64,000 bases of DNA from Tepidaquicella sp964564635. GTDB taxonomy: Bacteria > Bacteroidota > Ignavibacteria > Tepidaquicellales > Tepidaquicellaceae. Below are positions 53,830-63,185 of the stretch, one piece after another. The stretch is from the NCBI GenBank assembly GCA_964564635.1, contig CAZMAR010000001.1:372001-436000 (forward strand), read 5' to 3'. The notes under the pieces were generated by a model that was given only the letters and a program-made list of their open reading frames with translations, did no database searches and was not told the DNA's origin. Position numbers and translations under genes: made by a program. How positions within the stretch are numbered: position 1 is the stretch's first letter; each line of letters begins with the position of its first letter.

Positions 53830-55614
53830 CTATTTAATATTTAAAGCAGATTTAACAATATTTAAAAGTTGTTCTTTCTTAAATGGTTTTGCCAAATAGT
53901 AATTAAATCCTAAATTCAATAACTTTTCTTCATCACCAGGCATTGCATAACCGGTAACAGCAATAAAAGGAACATTTTCATAATTATTTAACTGTCTTAT
54001 CTTTGATGTTGTTTCAATTCCATTTAAACCGGCACCAAGATTTATATCCATTAAGATTAAATCATATTTATTCTGTTTTGCTAATTTTATCGCCTCAATA
54101 CCATTTGGTGCATGGTCTAAATGACAAAAACCTTTTAAGAATAAAAAAGTAATAACTTTATTTGTTGTATTATCCTCAACGAGCAAAACTCTTGGAATTT
54201 CACCTGTGGCTTTGGCAAATTGTGACATTGTTTCAGTTGATTGAAGATGTCCTTTTTCTGTAATTTCCAATTTATGAGCAGGTAATTTAACTATAAAAAC
54301 CGACCCTACACTTAAAGTACTATCAACAGAAATCTCACCATTAAGTGCTTCAACCATCCTTTTGGCTACTGCTAACCCTAAACCCGAGCCATGGTATTCA
54401 GTACTATTTTCATCATAAACCTTTGTAAACTCCTGAAATATAAAATCTCTTTTTTCTTTTGAAATCCCGATACCAGTATCTTTGATCTTAATAACACAAA
54501 TTTGTTTATCATTTTCCGTTTCATTATAAGCATTTATTGTAATACCACCCTCAAGAGTAAATTTAATTGAATTATCAATCAAATTATTAATTATGTTTCT
54601 GAATAATTTAATATCCACAAGAGCAAAAACATCTTCTGCACAGTCAAATTTCAAATATAAGCCTCTTTGTTCAGCAGTTGATTTATAATCTTTTAAAATG
54701 TCTTTAATTATCGGATTTATTAATATGTATTGTGTCGTTATTTTATACCTGGTTGAATCAAGTAGTGATAAATTAATTATAGAATTGATAGTATGAATTA
54801 ATCTGTTTCCTTCTCTGTTTATTTGATTAATTTTATCAAGTGTGTTTTCATCTTTAATCTCATCACGAAGTATTTCTGTTAGTCCAAGTATGTTGGCAAG
54901 AGGTGTCCTGAGTTCAAAGTTTAAATTTTGCATTAATTTTGATTTTAATCTACTAACTTCTTCAGCGTTCTCTTTTGCTTCCTGAAGTTTCAGTTCTACC
55001 TGTTTTCTATCGTTGATATTCAATATCAATCCTGTATACCTATCATTACCTGAACCGTCCTGCCAGTATTTAATGTGCTCTTCAACCCAGAGTATATTTC
55101 CGCTCTTTTCTTTTATTCTATATTCAATTTTAAAAATCTGGTCTCTGGAACTCGAAAGCCATTCATCTACAGCTTTATTGTAATGTATTTTATCTTCATC
55201 CATTACAATATTTGAAAATAACTTAGGATAAGATTTAAATTCAGAGGAATTATAACCAAATACTATATCCTTTGATATATATATCTCTCCATTACTGATT
55301 TCGTATACAATGAGTTCTTCCAGTCTTTGAGTAAGAGATGTAATACTCTCAAAAGATTTTGTAAGATTTATATGATATTCTTTTGTTAATCTTGAAATTT
55401 GTTTTGATTCCGTTAATAATAATATTAGAGATATAATAAGTAAAACAGATAAAATTATTATACCATAAAGGAAATTTAATTCAGGAAATACAGGAAGAAA
55501 ATCAAAAATCAGAGCTATTCCAATAAAAACAATAGTTATACATACTAATATTAAACCAATAAGTCCTAAAACTCCCGCTACACTTTTTCTGTATTGACTA
55601 TGTTGTAAAACCAT
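53830..55614 (-). CDS. Membrane hybrid sensor kinase with missing phospho-accepting histidine and intact receiver
   Basis: The 594 residues comprise two TM helices (about 12-38 and 46-68), a PAS domain (about 105-205), a HisKA-like helix, an HATPase domain and a C-terminal receiver. The H-box reads LNFELRTPL, where the expected 'xxSHELRTPL' His is Phe233; the codon is TTT. The ATPase is complete (N-box NIINNLIDNSIKFT, DTGIGIS, GSGLGLAVAKRM), and the receiver has Asp523 in LMDINLG, TGYAMPG and Lys (LAKPFKK). It cannot autophosphorylate by the usual route. It could act as an ATP-sensing dimer partner or as a phosphatase/scaffold for its receiver. It is followed after 3 bp by the multi-PAS kinase gene. 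Confidence 0.9.
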   Translation of the reverse strand: MVLQHSQYRKSVAGVLGLIGLILVCITIVFIGIALIFDFLPVFPELNFLYGIIILSVLLIISLILLLTESKQISRLTKEYHINLTKSFESITSLTQRLEELIVYEISNGEIYISKDIVFGYNSSEFKSYPKLFSNIVMDEDKIHYNKAVDEWLSSSRDQIFKIEYRIKEKSGNILWVEEHIKYWQDGSGNDRYTGLILNINDRKQVELKLQEAKENAEEVSRLKSKLMQNLNFELRTPLANILGLTEILRDEIKDENTLDKINQINREGNRLIHTINSIINLSLLDSTRYKITTQYILINPIIKDILKDYKSTAEQRGLYLKFDCAEDVFALVDIKLFRNIINNLIDNSIKFTLEGGITINAYNETENDKQICVIKIKDTGIGISKEKRDFIFQEFTKVYDENSTEYHGSGLGLAVAKRMVEALNGEISVDSTLSVGSVFIVKLPAHKLEITEKGHLQSTETMSQFAKATGEIPRVLLVEDNTTNKVITFLFLKGFCHLDHAPNGIEAIKLAKQNKYDLILMDINLGAGLNGIETTSKIRQLNNYENVPFIAVTGYAMPGDEEKLLNLGFNYYLAKPFKKEQLLNIVKSALNIK

Positions 55615-55884
55615 AAAATTAAGATTTCATAAACAGAAATCTCTCTTTAAATTAATGTTAAAATAATAAATACAATTTTATTAAAATAAAATCCAAAATA
55701 AAATATTATAAACCTGTTATATTCACAAATTCCCTAAAATATTTAACGATTAAATTTCTTATTTTCCATTTATAGATTTTCAGTTAAAATTTTTAAAATT
55801 TGAACATTTCATAAATTGATTTAAAAATTTACCTTGCATTAAAAATATATAATTAAAAAATTAATCAAATAAAATTCTCAAGTT

Positions 55885-57615
55885 ATGGCAAAACAGGTTG
55901 AAAAGAAAAGCAAAGCAGCAATAAATATAATTCCTATAGTACTATTCGGGGTCTTCATAATTTTGCTTTCACTAACAAAACTCAATGGAGAAGATGACCT
56001 GTTCTGGCATATTGAGACTGGTAGATTCATAATTGAAAATAAATATATACCATCTACCGATGTTTTTAGCTTTGCAACTTTTGGTGAAAAGTGGATTCCT
56101 TTTGAATGGGGGTGGGATGTTATAATATACTTAATTTATAATACTTTTGGTTTTAATGCTTTATATGTTTTTAATGGGATAATAATATTAATTATTTTTG
56201 CTCTGCTTTTTATCTTACTAAAAAAATTTGACTTTTCAGTCCCATTTTCAATTACTCTGCTTACATTACTTGCTCTCGGGATAAAATACAGACTCGGGAT
56301 TAAACCACATATGTTCACATATTTATTCCTTGTCCTGTTAATTTATATTTTTATAAATGTAAAATATTTTAATGCATCTAAAAATATTCTTTACTTCATA
56401 CCGTTGATTATAGTTTTCTGGGCTAATTTACATATGGGGGTATTAGCAGGGATATTGATAATTTTTCTATATCTTGTATCAGAATACTTAAATTGCAAAA
56501 AGTTCATTTCTTCGAAGAAAAACTATTTTATTACTTTATTACTTGTATTTATTCTATCTTTGCTGGCACTCTTTATAAATCCACATGGATATAATACATA
56601 TTTATATTCATATGAGCATACACAAATGAAAATGTTAAGTGAGATTTATGAGTGGTACTCCCCCTTTAATGAAATATTTATGGGGAAACTTTTCAATCTC
56701 ATATACATTTTTTTTGTTATTGCTGGTATTTTAGTAATAAGATTTTCTTTTAAAAGGAAAGATTATTTTCCGATTTTAATTTACACAGCATTTGTTTTCT
56801 ACTCTTTTCGAGCTGTAAGATTTATAGTTGACTTTGAACTTGTGGCTTTTACTTTCTTTGCCTTATCTCTTGATGCATTAAAGCGTGAACGAGTAAATTC
56901 TATATTCGAAAGGAAATTTAACATTTCAGGAATTTTAATTTCCTGCGTTCTGCTAATATTTATTTTTCTGACACCAAATAATACAATATTCAGAATAATA
57001 GGTTTCAATTCTGATTTTGGGATGGGAATTTATGAACCTACTTTTCCGGTAAAAATGTTTAAATTTATGAAAGAGAATAACATAGCAGAAATAGGAGAGA
57101 GACCGTTCAATATACTTGATTATGGTGGATTCTTTTTGCATAATTTCCAGGGGAGAAAAGATTTTATAGATTCAAGAAATCTTAACGATACAATTTATTA
57201 TAATTTTAAAGATATAGCTAATAAAAAACCTGGTTTTCTAAGATTGATGAATAAATATAATTTTGACTATTTTATTATTTTTAGAGCAACTATGAGCACT
57301 CCTGATGGCGTCAGGGAAATGAAAGAAACAATAACATCGTATCTTTCTGAAAATCCAGATAACTGGAAATTGATTTACTTTGATTTACAATCAATGTTAT
57401 TCGTGAAAAATGAGGAAAAATTTTCAGATATTATTTCTAAATATGAGTACAAATATTTGAATCCATATATACTAAATTATAAAATAAATATAATAGAAAA
57501 AGCATTTAAAGAAGATACAGAAACAATAAAGAAAGAAATTCAGAGAAAAGAAACAGAAGACCCCGAAAATCACTACACAAAAAAATTAAGGGAAATATAT
57601 AGACAGTTTTTTTAA
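55885..57615 (+). CDS. Polytopic membrane protein, GT-C-like, unknown substrate
   Basis: A 576-residue integral membrane protein with about ten hydrophobic helices. The loop after TM1 carries EDDLFWHIETGRFIIENKYI (about 32-51) and PSTDVFSFATFGEKWIPFEW (about 52-71). The D-D-x-F/W-W-H motif, followed by 'P-x-x-D-x-F-S' and a Trp-rich segment, is characteristic of a widespread membrane family usually called hypothetical or GT-C-like. A C-terminal soluble region (about 380-576) is rich in Lys/Glu. The acidic DD in the first loop fits a lipid-linked sugar transferase, but no activity is proved. It is monocistronic or coupled only to the small gene after it (35 bp). Confidence 0.66.
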   Translation: MAKQVEKKSKAAINIIPIVLFGVFIILLSLTKLNGEDDLFWHIETGRFIIENKYIPSTDVFSFATFGEKWIPFEWGWDVIIYLIYNTFGFNALYVFNGIIILIIFALLFILLKKFDFSVPFSITLLTLLALGIKYRLGIKPHMFTYLFLVLLIYIFINVKYFNASKNILYFIPLIIVFWANLHMGVLAGILIIFLYLVSEYLNCKKFISSKKNYFITLLLVFILSLLALFINPHGYNTYLYSYEHTQMKMLSEIYEWYSPFNEIFMGKLFNLIYIFFVIAGILVIRFSFKRKDYFPILIYTAFVFYSFRAVRFIVDFELVAFTFFALSLDALKRERVNSIFERKFNISGILISCVLLIFIFLTPNNTIFRIIGFNSDFGMGIYEPTFPVKMFKFMKENNIAEIGERPFNILDYGGFFLHNFQGRKDFIDSRNLNDTIYYNFKDIANKKPGFLRLMNKYNFDYFIIFRATMSTPDGVREMKETITSYLSENPDNWKLIYFDLQSMLFVKNEEKFSDIISKYEYKYLNPYILNYKINIIEKAFKEDTETIKKEIQRKETEDPENHYTKKLREIYRQFF

Positions 57616-57650
57616 AATTGTTTTTTATTAACTTATAGAATTAAAAAAAG

Positions 57651-57944
57651 TTGTTAGACCTAAAAATATTAAGGAAAAAAAATATATATTTTGCAAATTG
57701 TCCCAATTGTAAAACTCAATTTTCACTCGATAGAGTAAAACCCACAACAATAATTCAAAAATATTCAAAGTTAATAGGTTTTAAAGAATATCACTGTAGA
57801 AAATGTAAATGGACAGGTTATTTATTTACTTACAAAATCTCTGAAAACATAAAAAGAATAATATTAAATTATATATTATTTATTATAATATTTTACTTAT
57901 TAGTAAAATTTTTAAGTTATATATTGAGAAGTATGGTTAGATAA
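57651..57944 (+). CDS. Small zinc-ribbon membrane protein, unknown function
   Basis: A 97-residue protein, start TTG 57651. Residues about 17-51 hold two CxxC pairs (CPNC at 17-20 and CRKC at 49-52), consistent with a zinc ribbon. Residues about 70-90 (IILNYILFIIIFYLLVKFL) form one TM helix, and the C-terminus is basic. No family recognised. It follows the polytopic gene by 35 bp on the same strand and precedes a minus-strand tRNA. The paired cysteines and single clean TM make a real gene likely despite its size. Confidence 0.6.
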   Translation: MLDLKILRKKNIYFANCPNCKTQFSLDRVKPTTIIQKYSKLIGFKEYHCRKCKWTGYLFTYKISENIKRIILNYILFIIIFYLLVKFLSYILRSMVR

Positions 57945-57964
57945 CCCCCTTTATTGATTACTTG

Positions 57965-58036
57965 TGAGGATGGAAGGAATCGAACCTTCGACTCCCTGCT
58001 TAAAAGGCAGGTGCTCTACCCCTGAGCTACATCCCC
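57965..58036 (-). tRNA. tRNA-Lys (UUU anticodon)
   Basis: A 72-nt tRNA on the minus strand. The acceptor stem GGGGATG pairs with CATCCTC (one G-U), and the discriminator is A (57965). The anticodon arm CCTGC-CTTTTAA-GCAGG has UUU in the loop. The T arm is GAAGG-TTCGATT-CCTTC, and the D arm is GCTC-AGGGGTA-GAGC. No CCA is encoded. It is not clustered with other tRNAs. Confidence 0.97.
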
Positions 58037-58071
58037 AATTCCATGAAAATTACCTAAAATTATTACTTTAT

Positions 58072-58476
58072 TCAAGTTACTTCTCCAGATAATCTTAATT
58101 TTGCTCTTAATATCTCCATCTTATCCAAAATTTCATCTTTATTAATTTTTTTCTCAATAAGTTTTTTCTCTAAAACGGACAATTCATTTTCTACCTGTTT
58201 TTTATCAATATCGGTAACATTAATTATTTCTTCTGCTAAAATTACAACTTTATTATTTTTTACTTCAACAACACCACCGTTTGCAAAGTAATGTTCTTTT
58301 TCACCTGTTTCTTTTTCTATTTTGAGTCTTCCAAAACCTAATGTAGAAACAAGAGTTGCATGATTGTAAAGAACTTGAAACTCACCTAATTTACCGGGAA
58401 CAGTAACAGAGAGAACATTTCCTTTATAAAATACTTTTCCTGGAGCAATTATTTCAAGATATATAATCTTTTCCAA
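58072..58476 (-). CDS. atpC: F-type ATP synthase epsilon subunit
   Basis: A 134-residue subunit of the F1 central stalk. The N-terminal beta-sandwich (about 1-85) carries IIAPGKVFYKGNVLSVTVPG, GEFQVLYNHATLVSTLGFG and FANGGVVEVKNNKVVILAEE. A C-terminal helical hairpin (about 90-134) couples the stalk to the catalytic head. It starts 11 bp after the atpD stop, forming the atpD-atpC pair; the remaining ATP synthase genes are not in the window. The partly separated atpDC pair is a layout seen in Chlorobi and Bacteroidota. Confidence 0.95.
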   Translation of the reverse strand: MEKIIYLEIIAPGKVFYKGNVLSVTVPGKLGEFQVLYNHATLVSTLGFGRLKIEKETGEKEHYFANGGVVEVKNNKVVILAEEIINVTDIDKKQVENELSVLEKKLIEKKINKDEILDKMEILRAKLRLSGEVT

Positions 58477-58487
58477 TATAAATAAAA

Positions 58488-59918
58488 TTAATTTGCTGCT
58501 TTCCGCAATCTATCAGCTTTTTCGACAGCTTCCTCTATAGTTCCAACCATATGAAAAGCTGCCTCAGGTAAATCGTCATATTCGCCATTTATGATTGCTT
58601 TAAAACCTTTTATAGTATCTTCAAGTTTCACATATTTACCAGGGATATTCGTAAATTGTTCAGCAACATGAAACGGTTGAGAGAGAAATCTTTGCAAACG
58701 GCGAGCTCTTGCAACTATAGTTTTATCTTCATCAGAAAGTTCATCAATACCGAGTATATTTATGATATCCTGTAAATCTTTATATGCTTGTAATATTCTT
58801 TTTACTTCCTGTGCTACATTATAATGTTCTTCTCCTAAAACAAGCGGGTCAAGGATTCTTGATGTTGAAGTGAGAGGATCTACTGCAGGATATATACCAA
58901 GCTCTGCTATTTTTCTTGATAATTCAGTTGTTGCATCAAGGTGTGCAAAAGTAGTTGCAGGTGCAGGGTCTGTGTAATCATCAGCGGGTACATAAATTGC
59001 CTGAATAGAAGTAATTGATCCTTTTTTAGTAGAAGTAATTCTTTCCTGCAGAGCGCCCATTTCAGTTGCAAGAGTTGGTTGATAACCCACAGCGGAGGGC
59101 ATTCTGCCAAGCAGAGCTGATACTTCTGAACCTGCCTGTACAAAACGGAATATATTATCTATAAATAATAGCACATCTTTTCCAAGTTCGTCTCTAAAAT
59201 ATTCTGCAACAGTCAAAGCTGTTAGTCCTACCCTTTGCCTTGCTCCGGGAGGTTCGTTCATTTGACCAAAAACGAGTGTTGTGTTGTTAATAACACCAGA
59301 TTCAGTCATTTCAAGATATAAATCATTCCCTTCACGAGTTCTTTCACCAACACCACCAAAAACTGAATAGCCACCATGATGTTTTGCAATATTGTGAATT
59401 AACTCCTGAATAATAACAGTCTTTCCTACTCCAGCCCCACCAAACAAGCCTGTCTTTCCACCTTTAGTATATGGTTCTAATAAATCAATAACTTTAATTC
59501 CAGTTTCAAACATTTCTCTTTTTGTTGATAAGTCCTCAAATTTTGGAGCTGGTCTATGGATTGGATAATAAGTGTTTGTTTTGATTTCACCTTTCCCATC
59601 GATTGGATTTCCCGTGATATTAATTAATCTTCCTAACAATTCTTTTCCAACAGGTACCATAATAGGTTGTCCTGTATCAATTACTTCCATACCTCTTTCT
59701 AAACCATCGGTGGAATCCATCGCCACAGACCTAACCCTGTTCTCACCAAGATGCAATTGAACCTCAGTTACAAGTATATCTTCTTTTCCTTCGATATTAA
59801 TTCTTTTGATATGCAATGCATTATTGATAGAAGGAAGATGTCCTTCAGAAAAATCTACATCAACAACAGGTCCAATTACCTGTGCAATTTTACCTATATT
59901 TTTAGAATCTTTTTTCAT
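58488..59918 (-). CDS. atpD: F-type ATP synthase beta subunit
   Basis: The 476 residues carry the catalytic head motifs. The N-terminal VIGPVVDVDFSEGHLPSINN is followed by Walker A GGAGVGKTV, Walker B LLFIDNIFRFVQAGSEVSALL and the GRMPSAVGYQPTLATEMGALQ segment. The C-terminal DELSDEDK corresponds to the DELSEED lever. It makes ATP at the inner membrane in F1Fo, in partnership with atpC directly downstream. Its 5' side is the long non-coding repeat region from 59919, where its promoter should lie. Confidence 0.97.
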   Translation of the reverse strand: MKKDSKNIGKIAQVIGPVVDVDFSEGHLPSINNALHIKRINIEGKEDILVTEVQLHLGENRVRSVAMDSTDGLERGMEVIDTGQPIMVPVGKELLGRLINITGNPIDGKGEIKTNTYYPIHRPAPKFEDLSTKREMFETGIKVIDLLEPYTKGGKTGLFGGAGVGKTVIIQELIHNIAKHHGGYSVFGGVGERTREGNDLYLEMTESGVINNTTLVFGQMNEPPGARQRVGLTALTVAEYFRDELGKDVLLFIDNIFRFVQAGSEVSALLGRMPSAVGYQPTLATEMGALQERITSTKKGSITSIQAIYVPADDYTDPAPATTFAHLDATTELSRKIAELGIYPAVDPLTSTSRILDPLVLGEEHYNVAQEVKRILQAYKDLQDIINILGIDELSDEDKTIVARARRLQRFLSQPFHVAEQFTNIPGKYVKLEDTIKGFKAIINGEYDDLPEAAFHMVGTIEEAVEKADRLRKAAN

Positions 59919-60167
59919 TTATAAATCTATTTAGATATTCTTTTTGAATTAAGCAAAATACTTAAATCTAAAATAATTTTAAAGTTAATACATTGTTGCA
60001 ATTAGTAAACACAAAATCTATTTTTATTAATAATATGTTATCTTTCTGGGGGCTTAATTCTTGCTATATTTAATGCAATTGTATAACGAGCTTTAAGTAT
60101 ATAAAATATGAGTAATAGTTTATACATTATGTGTTTCAGTGTGTACGTATTTCGTATAGGTAGGTAC

Positions 60168-60308
60168 GCTTTGCATATTTGCAGGGCGCAGGATTTTACA
60201 TATTTGCGGGCGTATGATTTTACATATTTGCGAGCGCAGGATTTTGCATATTTGCAGGGCGTATGGCGTATTTGCGGGGCGTATGATTTTACATATTTGC
60301 GGGGCGTA
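60168..60308. repeat. 24-bp tandem repeat array
   Basis: About five to six copies of a degenerate unit like GATTTTACATATTTGCGGGC, with starts near 60168, 60192, 60216, 60240 and 60285; one copy near 60261 is shortened. Period 24 bp is also eight codons, so translations look periodic. The array runs into the palindromic array at about 60301, and the shared GGGCGTAT element suggests that the two are related. Confidence 0.8.
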
Positions 60309-61020
60309 TGCTGTACGCACATACTGGTGTAATTCGATTTTTGTTATGTGCAAGGGGCGTACGCTGTACGCCCCTACTTGTGTAATTCTTTTTTTCTTTC
60401 ATCTGTAGGGGCGTATCGCATACGCCCTTATATTTGGTAGTGTAATTAGATTTTGCATCTCGTGGGGGGCGTACGCTATACGCACATATATTTACGTAAT
60501 TCTTTTTTCTTTCATCTGTAGGGGCGTATTGCATACGCCCTTATATTTGGTAGTGTAATTAGATTTCACATCTCGGGGAGGGGGCGTACGCTGTACGCAC
60601 ATACTTGTGTAATTCGATTTTTGTTATGTGCAGGGGGCGTACGCAGTACGCCCCTACTTGTGTAATTCTTTTTTCTGTCGTACGTAGGGGCGTATTGCAT
60701 ACGCCCTTACATTTGGGTAATGTAATTAGATTTCGCATCTCGTGGGAGGGGGCGTATCGCATACGCCCTTATATTTGGTAATGTAATTAGATTTTGCATC
60801 TCGTGCAAGGGGCGTACGCTGTACGCCCCTACTTGTGTAATTCTTTTTTTCTTTCATCTGTAGGGGCGTATTGCATACGCCCCTACATTTGGGTAATGTA
60901 ATTAGATTTCGCATTTCGTGGGAGGGGGCGTACGCAGTACGCCCCTACTTGTGTGATTCAATTTTTTGTTATGTGCAGGGGGCGTACGCAATACGCACAT
61001 ACTTGTGTAATTCTTTTTTG
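60301..61020. repeat. Array of about 13 palindromic GGGGCGTAC/GTACGCCCC hairpin units with recurrent spacers
   Basis: Palindromes of about 19-21 bp occur at about 60301, 60354, 60408, 60465, 60520, 60590, 60634, 60687, 60749, 60809, 60863, 60924 and 60979, 44-70 bp apart. Each is preceded by (G)TGTAATT and one of three spacer types: alpha (TTCTTTCATCTGTAG), beta (AGATTTCGCATCTCGTG) or gamma (CGATTTTTGTTATGTGCAG). Beyond the first, the order reads gamma-alpha-beta-alpha-beta-gamma-alpha-beta-beta-alpha-beta-gamma, and a cut alpha begins at the end. Arms switch together between GGGCGTAT/ATACGCCC and GGGGCGTAC/GTACGCCCC around a 3-nt loop, so pairing is preserved. GC-rich against AT-rich flanks. 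Confidence 0.92.
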
Positions 61021-61355
61021 CCGAGATTGAAAGAATATTTTATAATATATCCTTTTCGTTTATTTGATTGATGAATGTTATAGAGAAATAATTTATTATT
61101 AATGATTTTCATTTGCTCTAACAGAAAGTATTGTATCGGAATAATTTATTTTTATACCTTGAATCGTTTTGCTGAAAAATATTTCACACGCACAAGACAA
61201 ATGGAATTAAAATGAAAGGATTACAACTGAAATTGTAATGTTTATTAGATTTCAAAAAATAAGAAAATTCTTATTCTTAGGTTTTAAAGAGATATCATTA
61301 TTGAATAAAAAAAAAGGTAATTTATTAGTATTTTACATAAAATTAATAATATAAT

Positions 61356-63113
61356 ATGTATAAAATACTTTTGGCGATAATTATTTTTTTAATGGGAGTA
61401 ACAAATACAAATTCACAGGAATTGAAGGATTATAATTCTCAAAAAGACATTATATATTCTGAATTAAATTCAAAAGGGGAAATTTACTTTAGATTTATAA
61501 GTAATTCAAGTGATGTTATCAACAATCTAAGTAAAGTAATAAGTATTGACAATGTGAAATCATTTATAATTGGTTATGAGGTTTTTGCATACGCAAATAA
61601 AGAGGAATTCCAGAAATTTCTTGAATATAACCTGCCATTTGAAGTATTAAAGCATCCGTCGAGTTTATATTCGGTAAAGATGAGTGATAATATAGAAGAA
61701 ATACGAGGCTGGGATACATATCCAACCTATGATGGATATATAGCAATGATGTATCAGTTTCAAACAAATTATCCTAATTTATGTAAGATAGTAGATGCAG
61801 GCAATACAGTTCAGAACAGAAAAATTTTATTCGCAGTAATTTCTGATAGTGTAAACTTTAAAAAACCGAAACCACAATTTATGTATTCTTCATCAATCCA
61901 TGGTGATGAGGTAACGGCTTATGTTTTAATGTTAAGACTTATTGATACATTATTATCAGGATATGGTAACAATCCGAAAATTACAAATCTTGTAAAAAAT
62001 ATTGAAATATGGATAAATCCATTAGCAAATCCTGATGGCACTTATTACGGCGGAAATCATACGGTGAATGGAGCAATAAGATATAATGCAAATAATAAGG
62101 ATTTAAATAGGAATTATCCCGGACCTATATACATCAACCCGCCAGTAACACCAATTCAACCTGAAACATATATTATGATGAATTTAGCAACAGCAAACAG
62201 ATTTGTAATGTCTGCAAATTTTCATGGAGGAGCAGAAGTAGTAAACTACCCATGGGATTGCAAATATGCACTAACAGCAGATGATAACTGGTGGATTTAT
62301 GTTTCAAGACAATATGCCGATACTGCTCATAAATATTCAAACTATAATGGTTATCTTACTGATTTAAATAATGGAATAACAAACGGCGCAGCCTGGTATA
62401 TAATTCATGGAGGCAGGCAGGATTATTTCAATTATTATCAGCGATGTAGAGAATGCACCATAGAAATATCAAATACTAAAATATTACCACCTGCCCAGTT
62501 ACCAACTTACTGGACTTATAACTTTAAATCATTCTTAAACTACATTGAAAAATGTCTGTATGGTTTAAAAGGATTAGTTAAAGACTCAATAACAGGCTTA
62601 CCAATAAAAGCACTAGTAACTACGGTTGGACATGATATAGACAACTCAGAAATTTATTCAGATTCTGTAACAGGGCATTATGTAAGAATGATTTACACAG
62701 GTACTTATACATTCCAGTTTTCAGCACCAAATTACATTACAAAAATTTTCCCGAATGTTTATGTAAAGAATGATTCAACTACAATTCTGAATGTTCTTCT
62801 TTCCCCCACATCAACAGGAATTACGAAAGAAGAAAATCTTCCGGACGGTTTTGTACTTTATCAAAACTATCCAAATCCTTTCAATCCAACTACGATAATT
62901 AAATATCAACTTAATAAAGACTCATATGTTAATCTTGATATATTTGATATAACAGGCAAATTAATTCAAAGATTAGTAAGTTATAAACAAAACAAGGGAC
63001 AATATGAAGTTCAACTTAATGCAAATGATTTAAGATTATCTACGGGTATTTATTTCTATCGGTTAACCACGGAAAACTACACTGAAACAAAAAGAATGAT
63101 ACTTACTAAATAG
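61356..63113 (+). CDS. Secreted M14 zinc carboxypeptidase with T9SS type A sorting domain (second copy)
   Basis: A 585-residue extracellular enzyme. The signal peptide (ILLAIIIFLMGVTNTNSQ) is followed by a propeptide-like region (about 20-115) and an M14 domain (about 120-400) with zinc-binding SIHGDEVTAYVL (HxxE), NKDLNRNYPG (Arg-binding motif), MSANFHGGAEVVNYPW (zinc His) and a Glu in CRECTIEISNTK. A carboxypeptidase regulatory-like beta domain (about 405-480) follows. The C-terminus LYQNYPNPFNPTTIIKYQL to KRMILTK is the T9SS signal. It shares the module set of the 38131 gene but lacks the MAM-like domain. It is preceded by the repeat-rich region. Confidence 0.93.
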   Translation: MYKILLAIIIFLMGVTNTNSQELKDYNSQKDIIYSELNSKGEIYFRFISNSSDVINNLSKVISIDNVKSFIIGYEVFAYANKEEFQKFLEYNLPFEVLKHPSSLYSVKMSDNIEEIRGWDTYPTYDGYIAMMYQFQTNYPNLCKIVDAGNTVQNRKILFAVISDSVNFKKPKPQFMYSSSIHGDEVTAYVLMLRLIDTLLSGYGNNPKITNLVKNIEIWINPLANPDGTYYGGNHTVNGAIRYNANNKDLNRNYPGPIYINPPVTPIQPETYIMMNLATANRFVMSANFHGGAEVVNYPWDCKYALTADDNWWIYVSRQYADTAHKYSNYNGYLTDLNNGITNGAAWYIIHGGRQDYFNYYQRCRECTIEISNTKILPPAQLPTYWTYNFKSFLNYIEKCLYGLKGLVKDSITGLPIKALVTTVGHDIDNSEIYSDSVTGHYVRMIYTGTYTFQFSAPNYITKIFPNVYVKNDSTTILNVLLSPTSTGITKEENLPDGFVLYQNYPNPFNPTTIIKYQLNKDSYVNLDIFDITGKLIQRLVSYKQNKGQYEVQLNANDLRLSTGIYFYRLTTENYTETKRMILTK

Positions 63114-63185
63114 AATTGTTAATGATTTTAGAGAGTAGCATTTTACACTTCTTCATTAAAATAAATAAATTTAATAATTCCTGAT

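Larger units (their letters stand above)
59919..61355. other. 1.4-kb non-coding region containing two repeat arrays
   Basis: Between the atpD start and the T9SS M14 gene. The first ~250 bp (59919-60167) are plain AT-rich DNA and should hold the atpD promoter. Two arrays follow: a 24-bp tandem repeat (60168-60308) and a palindromic array (60301-61020). The last ~335 bp are AT-rich with no supported gene. Short open frames in the arrays are repeat translation and are not called. Confidence 0.75.

Noticed and set aside
60108..60332. Leucine/tyrosine repeat protein reading the 24-bp units as eight residues
   Set aside because: The frame is short, has no signal or ribosome-binding site, and the repeat degenerates without respect to codon position.
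60108..60534. Small open frames with periodic Arg/Tyr/Cys-rich peptides
   Set aside because: They are translations of the 24-bp tandem and palindromic repeats on both strands. There is no start context and several frames are open at once.
60301..61020. CRISPR array
   Set aside because: The repeated element is palindromic, the spacers are not unique but fall into three recurrent types, and no cas gene is nearby.
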